Below are positions 25,885-34,127 of a DNA stretch of 64,000 nt, in pieces. The translations under genes were made by a program, and so were the position numbers. Source of the stretch: an uncultured Lachnospiraceae bacterium (GTDB lineage: Bacteria > Bacillota > Clostridia > Lachnospirales > Lachnospiraceae); contig CAJTKU010000002.1 of the NCBI GenBank assembly GCA_910577015.1, forward strand, positions 186,001-250,000, written 5' to 3'. Position 1 is the stretch's first letter; each line of letters opens with the position of its first letter. The notes under the pieces are model-generated. The model was given only the letters and a program-made list of their open reading frames with translations. It made no database searches and was not told the DNA's origin.

Positions 25885-26970
25885 ATGATATCAAATCAGA
25901 TATTGCAGAACACGATTGAAGGGCTCAGGAGTATTGCAAGGGTCGAATTATGTGTGATGGACACGGATGGGAAAGAGGTTGCCTCTACCACTGAAATGGG
26001 TAATTGTTCCAAACAGGCCGCGGAGTTTGCCCTTTCGCCGGCTGATTCCCAGGAGATACAGGGGTATCAGTATTTTAAAATATTTGATGAACAGCAGATA
26101 GAATATATCCTGGTGGCAGGCGGCAGCGGTGAGGATGTATACATGGTTGGCAAGATGGCGGCGTTTCAGATACAGAACCTGCTGATTGCATACAAGGAGC
26201 GTTTTGATAAGGATAACTTTATCAAGAATCTTCTATTGGATAATCTTCTGCTTGTGGATATATACAGCAGGGCAAAAAAGCTGCATATCCAGACGGATGT
26301 GAGCCGTGTAGTCATGATTGTAGAGTCTGAAAACGGCAAGGACAATAATGCGCTGGAGCTTTCGAGGGCCCACTTTGGCACGAACAGCAAGGATTTCATC
26401 ACTGCCGTGGATGAGAACAATGTGATTGTGGTGAAGGATTTGTCGGAGTCTGACAACAGCCGGGAAATCGAGAAGAGTGCAAAGGCGCTTGTGGATTACC
26501 TGCAGAAGGAAGGAGTCAAAAATGTCCATATTGCGTATGGTACGGTGATTCATGAGATAAAAGAGGTCAGCCGTTCTTATAAAGAAGCCAAGATGGCCCT
26601 GGATGTCGGCAAGATTTTCTTTGACGAAAGAAATGTGATTGCCTACAGTGAACTGGGAATCGGGCGACTGATTTACCAGCTTCCCATTCCGCTCTGCAAA
26701 ATGTTCATCAGGGAAATTTTCGGAGGAAAGAGTCCGGATGATTTTGATGAAGAGACACTTACCACCATACATAAGTTTTTTGAAAACAGCCTGAATGTGT
26801 CCGAAACTTCCAGACAGCTTTTTATTCACCGCAATACGCTTGTCTACAGGTTGGATAAGCTGCAGAAAAGCACGGGGCTTGACCTCAGGGTGTTTGAGGA
26901 CGCCATTACCTTCAAGATTGCCCTGATGGTAGTAAAGTACATGAAGTACATGGAAACTTTTGAATATTGA
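25885..26970 (+). CDS. PucR/CdaR-type transcriptional regulator
   Basis: 361 residues from the ATG 25885 (AAAAGGAGCGGGG just upstream). The N-terminal 130 residues resemble a small-molecule sensor of the CdaR (sugar diacid) type. A middle GGDEF-like region follows. The C-terminal helix-turn-helix of the PucR family is LNVSETSRQLFIHRNTLVYR followed by LDKLQKSTGLDL. Such regulators usually control nearby catabolic genes, but the next gene is ftsE, 15 bp downstream, so its target is unclear. Confidence 0.85.
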   Translation: MISNQILQNTIEGLRSIARVELCVMDTDGKEVASTTEMGNCSKQAAEFALSPADSQEIQGYQYFKIFDEQQIEYILVAGGSGEDVYMVGKMAAFQIQNLLIAYKERFDKDNFIKNLLLDNLLLVDIYSRAKKLHIQTDVSRVVMIVESENGKDNNALELSRAHFGTNSKDFITAVDENNVIVVKDLSESDNSREIEKSAKALVDYLQKEGVKNVHIAYGTVIHEIKEVSRSYKEAKMALDVGKIFFDERNVIAYSELGIGRLIYQLPIPLCKMFIREIFGGKSPDDFDEETLTTIHKFFENSLNVSETSRQLFIHRNTLVYRLDKLQKSTGLDLRVFEDAITFKIALMVVKYMKYMETFEY

Positions 26971-26985
26971 TAAAAGAGGTTGCAT

Positions 26986-27729
26986 ATGTCACGAAAAGAG
27001 GAAAAGAAAAAACAGCGGGAGAAAATGATAGAAGAAAACGGCCTGATATACCTGGAAGGCGTAAGTAAGGTATATTCTGCCGGAGCGCCTGCGTTAAACG
27101 GCGTTACCCTGCACATTAACCGGGGAGAATTTGTCTTTATTGTCGGTGACAGCGGTTCCGGCAAGTCTACCTTGATTAAATTGTTATTGCGTGAATTGAC
27201 CGCCACCAGCGGCAGGGTATGGGTCATGGGCCATGATGTGGCCAAACTTCCCCACCGTAAGATTCCGAAGTTCAGAAGGAATCTTGGCATTGTGTTTCAG
27301 GATTTCAGGCTTTTAAAGGACAGAAATGTCTATGAAAATGTTGCGTTTGCGCAGAGGATTGTGGAAATTCCCACAAAGGAAATCCGCAGAAATGTACCCA
27401 GTATACTGGCCACGGTAGGATTGGCAGGCAAGTATAAGGCCAGGCCCAAACAGCTTTCGGGAGGAGAACAGCAGAGGGTCGCCCTCGCCAGGGCATTGAT
27501 TAACAAGCCTTCCATTCTGCTTGCGGATGAGCCTACGGGTAACCTTGACCCCAAAAATTCATGGGAAATCATGATGCTTCTGGAGGAAATTAATGAAGCC
27601 GGCACTACGGTGATAGTGGTTACCCATAACAGGGAAATTGTCAATGCCATGCAGAAAAGAGTCGTTACCATGAAAAAAGGCGTTATTGTCAGCGACGAAG
27701 AGGAAGGAGAGTATATTGATGAAGATTAG
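26986..27729 (+). CDS. ftsE: Cell division ATP-binding protein FtsE
   Basis: 247 residues. The start is ATG 26986. ABC ATPase with Walker A GDSGSGKST, signature LSGGEQQRVALARAL, Walker B ILLADEPTG and the switch His in VVTHNREIV. A 15-residue charged N-terminal extension and an acidic tail flank the core. FtsE forms a complex with FtsX that activates murein hydrolases at the division site. It overlaps ftsX by 11 bp. Confidence 0.95.
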   Translation: MSRKEEKKKQREKMIEENGLIYLEGVSKVYSAGAPALNGVTLHINRGEFVFIVGDSGSGKSTLIKLLLRELTATSGRVWVMGHDVAKLPHRKIPKFRRNLGIVFQDFRLLKDRNVYENVAFAQRIVEIPTKEIRRNVPSILATVGLAGKYKARPKQLSGGEQQRVALARALINKPSILLADEPTGNLDPKNSWEIMMLLEEINEAGTTVIVVTHNREIVNAMQKRVVTMKKGVIVSDEEEGEYIDED

Positions 27730-28615
27730 TACCCTGCTTTATACTCTCAGACAGGGAGTGCGGAATATTTTCCGAAACAAATGGTTTTCTCTGGCTTCCA
27801 TAGCCACGATTTCCGCCTGCCTGTTTTTGTTCGGCATATTTTATGCGATTATCATGAATTTTCAGCATGTGGTAAAGACGGCGGAAGAGGGCCTTTCTGT
27901 CACCGTATTTTTCAATGAAGGGACTTCTGATTTAAGGATTGCTGAAATCGGCGATTTGATACGTCTGAGGACGGAGGTTTCGGAAGTAAAATTTGTGTCC
28001 GCGGACGAGGCATGGGAATGGTTTAAGGGAAAGTATCTGGGTGAATATACCGGCGGGTTTCCCACGAACCCCCTTGAGAACTTTGCAAATTATGAGGTGT
28101 ATTTAAGCGACGCCGCCATGCAGGATGTGCTGGTTACATACCTTCAGTCCATTCCGGATGTGAGGACGGTAAAATATTCCGATGTAACGGCTTCCGCTTT
28201 GAGCGGTATTAATCTGATTATTGCGTATGTGTCCCTGGGTATCATAGTCATATTGCTTGCGGTTTCCATATTCCTCATCAGCAATACCGTAACCATCGGT
28301 ATTTCCGTACGGCAGGAAGAAATCGGCATTATGAAATATATCGGGGCAACGGATTTCTTTGTCAGGGCGCCTTTTGTGATTGAGGGTATGCTGATAGGAG
28401 CCGTTGGAGCGGGGATTCCCTTATGCATTATCTATGTGCTTTATAATAAGGTAGTGCAGAATGCGGCGGGTTCTTTCCCCATGCTCTCCCAGCTGCTCAG
28501 TTTCCTTACGGTGGAAGAGATTTTCTCAGTGCTGACGCCGGTTTCCCTGGGAATGGGTATCGGTATCGGATTTCTTGGAAGTTTTACAACAGTGCGCAAG
28601 CATTTGCAGGTATAA
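27719..28615 (+). CDS. ftsX: Cell division protein FtsX
   Basis: 298 residues from ATG 27719, which lies inside the end of ftsE (SD GAAGGAGAG at 27702). Four membrane helices: one near residues 22-44 and three in the C-terminal half, separated by an extracellular domain of about 110 residues (VKFVSADEAWEWFKGKY) that contacts the hydrolase. FtsX transmits FtsE ATP hydrolysis to the murein hydrolase, which is probably the next gene product. Confidence 0.95.
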   Translation: MKISTLLYTLRQGVRNIFRNKWFSLASIATISACLFLFGIFYAIIMNFQHVVKTAEEGLSVTVFFNEGTSDLRIAEIGDLIRLRTEVSEVKFVSADEAWEWFKGKYLGEYTGGFPTNPLENFANYEVYLSDAAMQDVLVTYLQSIPDVRTVKYSDVTASALSGINLIIAYVSLGIIVILLAVSIFLISNTVTIGISVRQEEIGIMKYIGATDFFVRAPFVIEGMLIGAVGAGIPLCIIYVLYNKVVQNAAGSFPMLSQLLSFLTVEEIFSVLTPVSLGMGIGIGFLGSFTTVRKHLQV

Positions 28616-28633
28616 CAGAGAGGAGTGGTGTGT

Positions 28634-29860
28634 TTGAAGAAAAAGATTATGGCGTGTCTGGCTGTTTTTACCGCCATGGCATTGCTTTTTGGGATGCATT
28701 CTTTATCTTCTGCAACATCTTTTTCTTCTCTTACCTCAGAAAGCATCAGGGAGAAAGAGGAACAGATAAATAAGGCGGAAGAGGAAAAGAAGGATTTACA
28801 AAATTCCCTTACCAACGTAAAAGAGATAAAGGCCCAGCTGGAAGCTGACAAAGCAGACCTGAGAAATTACGTAATAGAACTTGATGCCCAGCTGCAGGAG
28901 ATTCAGGACAATATTGCCCGCCTGAATGAGCAGATTGCCCAAAAAGAAGCCGAGATTGAAGAAACGCAAATCCAGCTTGCCCAGGCTAGGGAAACAGAGG
29001 CCGCCCAGTATGATGCCATGGTAAAGAGGATTCAGTTTATGTATGAGCAGGGTGAATCCACTTATCTGGAAATGATTTTCAGCGGGGAAAGCTTCAGTGA
29101 TATCCTTAACAGAGTGGAGTATATGGAGCAGATTTCCGCATATGATAGAAAGCAGCTGGACGAATTTATGTTGAACCGCCAGTTGATAGAAGCGTGCGAA
29201 AGACAGCTTTTGGCAGATAAGGAAGTACTGGATGAAACAAAAGCAGGAGTACTGGCAGAAGAAGCCGCCATGCAGGAGCTGATTGCGGCAAAAGAACAGA
29301 GGATAAAGGAGTTTGAAGCTGATATCAGCAACAAAGCTCAGGCCATCAAAGAATATGAGGCGGATATCCAGGAGCAGGATGAAATTATTGAAGCGCTGGA
29401 AGCAGCCGTAGCGGAAGAGAAAAAGAAGCTGCTGGCGGCAAGCGGCGTCGTACTTACCTATGATGGCGGCGTATTCAAGTTTCCGCTGGCTTCTTATACC
29501 AGAATATCAGATGAATACGGAAACCGTATGCATCCCATACTTAATGTACCACAGTTTCATAACGGGGTGGATTTTGCAGCGCCTACCGGGACTGCTATCT
29601 ATGCTGCTTATGACGGCGTGGTGGTAGCCGCTTCTTACAGTGGTTCCATGGGGAATTATGTCATGATAGACCACGGCAATAATCTGTACACGATTTATAT
29701 GCATGCTTCGCAGCTGTATGTGTCAAAGGATGATATTGTCGTCCGCGGGGAAACCATTGCCGCTGTCGGCTCAACGGGCCGCTCCACAGGGCCGCACCTG
29801 CATTTCAGCGTCCGATTGAACGGCGAATATACCAGTCCATGGAATTACCTGTCCCAGTGA
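28634..29860 (+). CDS. Murein hydrolase, coiled coil plus M23 (LytM) domain
   Basis: 408 residues from a TTG at 28634 (GGAG 8 bp upstream); GTG codons at 28625 and 28628 overlap the SD. A signal peptide (about 1-28) is followed by a long coiled coil (about 35-265) and a C-terminal M23 metalloendopeptidase domain with HNGVDFAAP and HLHFSVR zinc motifs. This is the EnvC plan fused to an apparently active LytM domain. Its position after ftsEX makes it the likely hydrolase controlled by FtsEX, in place of CwlO or PcsB. Confidence 0.92.
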   Translation: MKKKIMACLAVFTAMALLFGMHSLSSATSFSSLTSESIREKEEQINKAEEEKKDLQNSLTNVKEIKAQLEADKADLRNYVIELDAQLQEIQDNIARLNEQIAQKEAEIEETQIQLAQARETEAAQYDAMVKRIQFMYEQGESTYLEMIFSGESFSDILNRVEYMEQISAYDRKQLDEFMLNRQLIEACERQLLADKEVLDETKAGVLAEEAAMQELIAAKEQRIKEFEADISNKAQAIKEYEADIQEQDEIIEALEAAVAEEKKKLLAASGVVLTYDGGVFKFPLASYTRISDEYGNRMHPILNVPQFHNGVDFAAPTGTAIYAAYDGVVVAASYSGSMGNYVMIDHGNNLYTIYMHASQLYVSKDDIVVRGETIAAVGSTGRSTGPHLHFSVRLNGEYTSPWNYLSQ

Positions 29861-29905
29861 CGGTGAAAAAAGCAGCGCAAAAGCGCTTCGGAATGGAGGA
29901 AAAAA

Positions 29906-31240
29906 ATGGAAGAAAATGAGATTTATGCGGTGGATAATATACATCAGAATTTTAGCCAGGGAGGGCAGAAGCCGCAAAAAGAGAAACATGGAAGGTATTT
30001 TTTCTGTGGCCTGATTACCGGTCTGGCTGCTGCATTTCTGATTGTCAGCGGGGTCTATCTGACCAATCGGCTGCAGGCTTATTTTGCGGCCAAAAATCAG
30101 GGCGGAAGTTTACAGACATCATCAGAGAATTCCGATGACGGGAAAGAGGACAGCGCCGCCGGTACTGCGGTGACGCCTGAAATGATTGAGAAGCTGCAAG
30201 TGATTGAGGCTGTCATTGACGCTTATTATTATCAGGAGGGCATTGACAGAAGCGACTTGGAGAACGGTGCATATAAAGGAATGGTGGAAGCGCTCGGAGA
30301 CCCTTATTCCGAATATTATTCTGCGGAAGAACTGAATCAGCTTTATCAGGATTCTGCAGGCGTTTATTATGGAGTTGGCGCTTACGTCAGTCTGGATACT
30401 GCAACCACGCTGGCAAAAATCAGCGGCGTCATTGCGGGTACTCCTGCGGAGGAAGCAGGACTGAGGGAGAACGACATTATTTATAAAGTAGACGGCGTTG
30501 AAGTTTACGGCTATACTTTGCAGGAAGTGGTAAGCCTCATAAAGGGAGAAGAAGGAACCAGCGTCCACCTGACATTAATCAGGGACGGCGAAGAGATAGA
30601 AAAAGACGTGGTGAGAAGGAAAGTGGAATCTCCCACAGTCAATTCGGAAATGTATGACAATGGCATTGCGTACATCCAGATTACGGAGTTTGACACGGTG
30701 ACGGTGGACCAGTTTGCAGACGCGCTTGCTGTAGCAAGGGGTTCGGGGATGAAGGGACTGATTCTGGACCTTCGCAGCAATCCCGGCGGTAACCTGAGCG
30801 CTGTTGTGGATATTGCCCGTATGCTGTTACCGGAAGGACTGATTGTCTATACAGAAGACAGGGACGGAAAACGTGTGGAATATACATGTGACGGAAAACA
30901 TGAACTGGAAGTGCCGATGGTGGTGCTGGTAAACGGCAACTCGGCAAGCGCTTCCGAGATATTGGCAGGCGCGATTAAAGACTATGGCATCGGTACGTTA
31001 CTTGGCACGACCACCTTTGGCAAAGGCATTGTGCAGCGCCCGGTTGAACTCAGCGACGGCTCTGCCGTAAAGCTTACCGTAAGTTCTTATTATACGCCTA
31101 ACGGGGTAAACATCCACGGGATTGGCATTGAGCCGGATGAAGTGTGTGAATTTGACGGGGAAAGATATTACAGCGATGAAAAATATGACAACCAGAAAGA
31201 AAGGGCAAAAGAACTTCTGGAAAGCATGATTGGACAGTAA
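29906..31240 (+). CDS. S41 family C-terminal processing peptidase (CtpA/CtpB)
   Basis: 444 residues. A single membrane anchor lies near residues 32-54. A PDZ domain (about 155-240; AGTPAEEAGLRENDIIYKV) and the S41 protease core follow. The catalytic Ser is in GNSASASEI (near 345) and the Lys in TFGKGIVQ (near 371). It acts outside the membrane and cleaves C-terminal tails, probably of cell-wall enzymes. ftsE, ftsX, hydrolase and ctp appear as one operon ending at the terminator at 31278. Confidence 0.93.
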   Translation: MEENEIYAVDNIHQNFSQGGQKPQKEKHGRYFFCGLITGLAAAFLIVSGVYLTNRLQAYFAAKNQGGSLQTSSENSDDGKEDSAAGTAVTPEMIEKLQVIEAVIDAYYYQEGIDRSDLENGAYKGMVEALGDPYSEYYSAEELNQLYQDSAGVYYGVGAYVSLDTATTLAKISGVIAGTPAEEAGLRENDIIYKVDGVEVYGYTLQEVVSLIKGEEGTSVHLTLIRDGEEIEKDVVRRKVESPTVNSEMYDNGIAYIQITEFDTVTVDQFADALAVARGSGMKGLILDLRSNPGGNLSAVVDIARMLLPEGLIVYTEDRDGKRVEYTCDGKHELEVPMVVLVNGNSASASEILAGAIKDYGIGTLLGTTTFGKGIVQRPVELSDGSAVKLTVSSYYTPNGVNIHGIGIEPDEVCEFDGERYYSDEKYDNQKERAKELLESMIGQ

Positions 31241-31277
31241 TTGCACAGGTGAAATGTATTAATAAGTTTTTTGATTC

Positions 31278-31326
31278 GGCGGTGTTTCCGTGGTTCGCCA
31301 GACCATGGAAATGCCGCCTGTTTTTT
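31278..31326 (+). terminator. Intrinsic terminator after the ctp gene
   Basis: GGCGGTGTTTCCGTGGT (31278-31294) pairs with ACCATGGAAATGCCGCC (from 31302), one mismatch plus G-U pairs, followed by TG and six T. Confidence 0.85.
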
Positions 31327-31380
31327 GCCGTCCGAACCAATACCGAAAGCAACGGCACGACAGAAAAACAGAACAAACGT

Positions 31381-31409
31381 TTGCAAATCAAACACAGGTA
31401 TGATATAAT
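31381..31409 (+). promoter_or_regulatory. Promoter upstream of the P-loop kinase gene
   Basis: TTGCAA (31381-31386), a 17-bp spacer and a perfect TATAAT (31404-31409). The first copy of the 45-bp repeat starts within this -10 element. The transcript would have a leader of about 175 nt containing both repeat copies. Confidence 0.7.
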
Positions 31410-31577
31410 AGCCGCAAAGGAAAAACAAGCGACTGCGAAGCAGGCATTTGTTTTTTCTGCGGCATTATCGAGCAAACGTCCGATGAAATCGGACAAAGAG
31501 CACGCAGTGCGGGTTTGCGAGTGCAGAAGATAAATAGCCGCAAAGGAAAAACAAGCGACTGCGAAGCAGGCATTTGT
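31407..31577. repeat. 45-bp exact direct repeat, two copies
   Basis: Bases 31407-31451 and 31533-31577 are identical. The 81 bp between them contain a CCGAT/ATCGG hairpin. The gap of 352 bp between the ctp gene and the kinase gene therefore holds a terminator, a promoter and this repeat pair, but no gene. The - strand reads through as ORF-like sequence repeating KQMPASQSLVFPLRL, which is repeat content rather than a gene. It is probably a member of a dispersed repeat family. Confidence 0.8.
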
Positions 31578-31592
31578 ATAAGGAGAAAAATT

Positions 31593-32108
31593 ATGATTAT
31601 TTTGATAGCCGGAGCTTCCCATACAGGCAAGACTATGTTGGCGCAAAAATTGCTTGAAAAATATAAATACCCTTATTTGTCAATAGACCATTTGAAGATG
31701 GGATTGATTCGCAGCGGAAACACTGAACTTACGCCAATGAGTGATGACTCTGAACTAACGGGATACTTATGGCCTATTGTCCGCGAAATGATAAAAACAG
31801 CCATAGAAAATAAGCAGAATCTGATTGTTGAGGGCTGTTACATTCCGTTTGACTGGAAAAAGGATTTTGAGAAAGACTATATAAATGATATCAGATATTA
31901 TTGTATTATTATGAGCGAATATTATATAAAAAAACATTTTGCAGATATTAAGATGTATGCAAACGCCATTGAAAGTCGTTTAGATGATGAGTATTGCACT
32001 TTGGAAGGCGTGTTACAAGAGAATGCGCTGGTTCTGGAGCTTGCCCAAAAGAATGAAGTAAACTATATACTTATCGATAATGAGTACAAAATAGACATTG
32101 ACATTTAG
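31593..32108 (+). CDS. P-loop kinase/AAA-type small ATP-binding protein
   Basis: 171 residues from ATG 31593 (AAGGAG 7 bp upstream). Walker A is GASHTGKT at residues 7-14, near the N terminus, as in nucleotide or small-molecule kinases. YLSIDHLKMGLI and NLIVEGCYIPFDW follow, typical of zeta-toxin/2-phosphoglycerate-kinase-like folds. The substrate is unknown. The gene is visibly richer in A+T than the ctp gene upstream and lies next to repeats, so it may have been acquired. A DUF3788 gene follows after 15 bp. Confidence 0.75.
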   Translation: MIILIAGASHTGKTMLAQKLLEKYKYPYLSIDHLKMGLIRSGNTELTPMSDDSELTGYLWPIVREMIKTAIENKQNLIVEGCYIPFDWKKDFEKDYINDIRYYCIIMSEYYIKKHFADIKMYANAIESRLDDEYCTLEGVLQENALVLELAQKNEVNYILIDNEYKIDIDI

Positions 32109-32123
32109 CGGGGATATATTTAT

Positions 32124-32540
32124 ATGATTGACTTGGAGAATAAAAATTACTGCCCAACCATTGAGGAAATAAGCGAATACGTTAAAAATCCGGTTTTTAT
32201 GCAATTCTATTCCGACATCAAGGATGCTTATCAATGTAATGAAAAAATAGAATTCAGTTCATGCAGTTGGGAAAGGGGATGGAACGTTAAATTTAAAAAG
32301 GCCGGAAAAACATTATGTACCATATATCCCAAAGAATGCTGCCTTAAGCTTATGGTTGTCATAGGTAAAAAGGAAAAAGCGCTTGTTGAGGCAATGCTGC
32401 CGGATTGCACAGTTGAATTAAATAATATATATAAGCAGACACGGGAAGGAAATGGACAAAGATGGTTAATGATTGAATTGGAGGATAAAGACGGTTTATA
32501 TGACGATATCCTGCGTTTGATAAAAATCCGCAATACCTAG
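32124..32540 (+). CDS. DUF3788 family protein
   Basis: 138 residues. The family pattern is SSCSWERGWNVKFKKAGKTL, LCTIYPKECCLKLMVVIG and the C-terminal DGLYDDILRLIKIR. The function of DUF3788 proteins is unknown; many are small cytoplasmic proteins near stress or acquired genes. It probably forms an operon with the P-loop kinase and is also A+T-rich. The start ATG has GGGGATAT upstream, a modest SD. Confidence 0.75.
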   Translation: MIDLENKNYCPTIEEISEYVKNPVFMQFYSDIKDAYQCNEKIEFSSCSWERGWNVKFKKAGKTLCTIYPKECCLKLMVVIGKKEKALVEAMLPDCTVELNNIYKQTREGNGQRWLMIELEDKDGLYDDILRLIKIRNT

Positions 32541-32624
32541 CCACTCACAGCAGAGGCTGTTTCGCAGAGAACTTCTAAGTTCCGTAGGATTATGAAATTC
32601 CGCGAAGCGGAATCATGACGGTTA

Positions 32625-32711
32625 GCGTATAAGAAAACGTTGGCGGCGCAGCTTTATGGAGAATTCAAGGAGATGTTCCCGGAGGATGAGGTGGAGTATT
32701 TTGTGTCCTGA
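32625..32711 (+). pseudogene. Relic of uvrB (29 codons)
   Basis: Read in frame from 32625, this stretch encodes AYKKTLAAQLYGEF, then KEMFPEDEVEYFVS and a stop. It matches codons 63-90 of UvrB (AHNKTLAAQLYGEF in the intact copy), with GC-richer codons like the body of the downstream uvrB. The upstream codons are gone and the match ends after VEYFVS. DNA shared with the intact copy includes GTGGAGTATTTTGT at 32691 and at 34380, which frames a segment of about 1.69 kb. Bases 32541-32624 and 32712-32835 hold no gene, only an ATTCCGC/GCGGAAT hairpin. Confidence 0.8.
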
Positions 32712-32889
32712 TTTGGGGACAAGATGGGGGATTATGGACGAAATAACACTGGGCGGACGGGTGGAATTTGTGACCTGAATTCGTGTAATGGACGAGATAA
32801 TATAAGATGGTACAAAATAGCAGAGATAATGGCATTTGAGAAAAAATATGGGAAACGGAAATCGTAGTAAGCAGGGAGGCGGTCAAAAC

Positions 32890-33993
32890 ATGAACCATAG
32901 TCAAAAAACAGAGGTATCAACTAATGAGGATATAGATATCGAAAGGCTATGTGCCAATACAGTAGCTTTAGTGAAGCATGCAAGAAATATTGCTGTTCAA
33001 CAAGTGAATATGATTCAATTGCTTACTTATTATACTATTGGGAAATGGATAATAGAAGTGCAGCAAAAAGGTGAAACAAGAGCAAGATATGGTAGTCAAG
33101 TTATTAAAAGGCTATCTGAAGAAATGAAAAAGAATTTTGAAAGAGGATTTTCGGAGGATAGTTTGAAAAATGTGCGGAAGTTTTATCTGACCTATAAGGA
33201 TAGAATTGACGAAACAGTGTTTCATCTTTTTGCAGTTGAAAAAAGTGAAACAGTGTTTAGCTTTTTTGAAGAGAAACCGCCCTTCATAGTATCATGGTCA
33301 CACTATTTGCAATTAATGCGAATAGAAAATGAAGATGAAAGAAGTTTCTATGAAATTGAATCAGCCAAATCAGGGTGGAGTGTACGTACTCTGCAAAGAC
33401 AATATAATTCCAGTCTTTATGAAAGGTTGGCACTTAGCCGAGATAAAGAGGCTGTTTTACAGTTGGCAAAGAAAGGTAACATTATTACAAAACCTGAAGA
33501 TATTGTAAAACAGCCAACAGTATTAGAATTCTTAGGAATGGAAGAAAAAACTAAATATTCAGAAACAGATTTAGAAACAGCAATTATTGATAAATTGCAG
33601 AAATTTTTATTGGAAATGGGAAAGGGATATCTATTTGAATCCAGGCAAAAACGTTTTACCTTTAATGAAGATAGCTATTATGTGGATTTGGTGTTCTATA
33701 ATCGTCTTCTTCGGTGTTATGTGTTGATTGATTTAAAAGTGGATAAATTAACACATCAAGATATTGGACAAATGCAGATGTATGTAAATTATTACAATCG
33801 ATATGAGAAATTGGAAGATGAAAATCCAACGATTGGTATTCTGTTATGTAAAGAAAATAATGATGCATTAGTGGAGATAACACTGCCGCGAGATACTAAT
33901 ATTTATACTTCTGAATATAAGTTGTATTTACCAGACAAGAAACTGCTACAAGATAAGTTGCGGCAGTGGATAGATGAGGCTGATGTAGAATAG
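32890..33993 (+). CDS. DUF1016/YhcG-type PDDEXK nuclease family protein
   Basis: 367 residues from ATG 32890 (GGGAGG 10 bp upstream; an in-frame TTG at 32836 has no SD). The N-terminal DUF1016 domain has the LLTYYTIGKWIIEVQQKGE and GFSEDSLKNVRKFYL motifs. The C-terminal PDDEXK-like core is YYVDLVFYNRLLRCYVLID followed by LKVDKL, with the Asp and the (D)LK catalytic pattern. YhcG proteins are predicted nucleases often found near restriction or other defence genes; the function is not proven. The gene is markedly A+T-rich compared with its neighbours and lies inside a disrupted uvrB locus. Confidence 0.87.
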   Translation: MNHSQKTEVSTNEDIDIERLCANTVALVKHARNIAVQQVNMIQLLTYYTIGKWIIEVQQKGETRARYGSQVIKRLSEEMKKNFERGFSEDSLKNVRKFYLTYKDRIDETVFHLFAVEKSETVFSFFEEKPPFIVSWSHYLQLMRIENEDERSFYEIESAKSGWSVRTLQRQYNSSLYERLALSRDKEAVLQLAKKGNIITKPEDIVKQPTVLEFLGMEEKTKYSETDLETAIIDKLQKFLLEMGKGYLFESRQKRFTFNEDSYYVDLVFYNRLLRCYVLIDLKVDKLTHQDIGQMQMYVNYYNRYEKLEDENPTIGILLCKENNDALVEITLPRDTNIYTSEYKLYLPDKKLLQDKLRQWIDEADVE

Positions 33994-33996
33994 AGT

Positions 33997-34107
33997 GGTA
34001 AAACACTTGTAGAAGCAAAAAGAGGTAAAGCATTTGCAGATAGTTTATTTGAAATCCCTAAATTGTATAGAATTGGTTTAGGCTTAGTCTTAAGAGGAAG
34101 ACCATAG
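33997..34107 (+). pseudogene. Tail of an unidentified gene
   Basis: An open stretch of 37 codons without a start (GKTLVEAKRGKAF, ADSLFEIPKLYRIG, LGLVLRGRP, then TAG) lies between the nuclease gene and uvrB. It has the look of a C-terminal protein end, in AT-rich DNA. The parent family was not recognised. It may be the end of the gene that preceded uvrB in a donor genome. Confidence 0.4.
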
Positions 34108-34127
34108 TTATAGAAAGGTATAGTATC

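Noticed and set aside
31098..31646. - strand ORF across the 45-bp repeats
   Set aside because: Its repeated peptide comes from the DNA repeat, and it overlaps the end of the ctp gene; no sign of coding selection.
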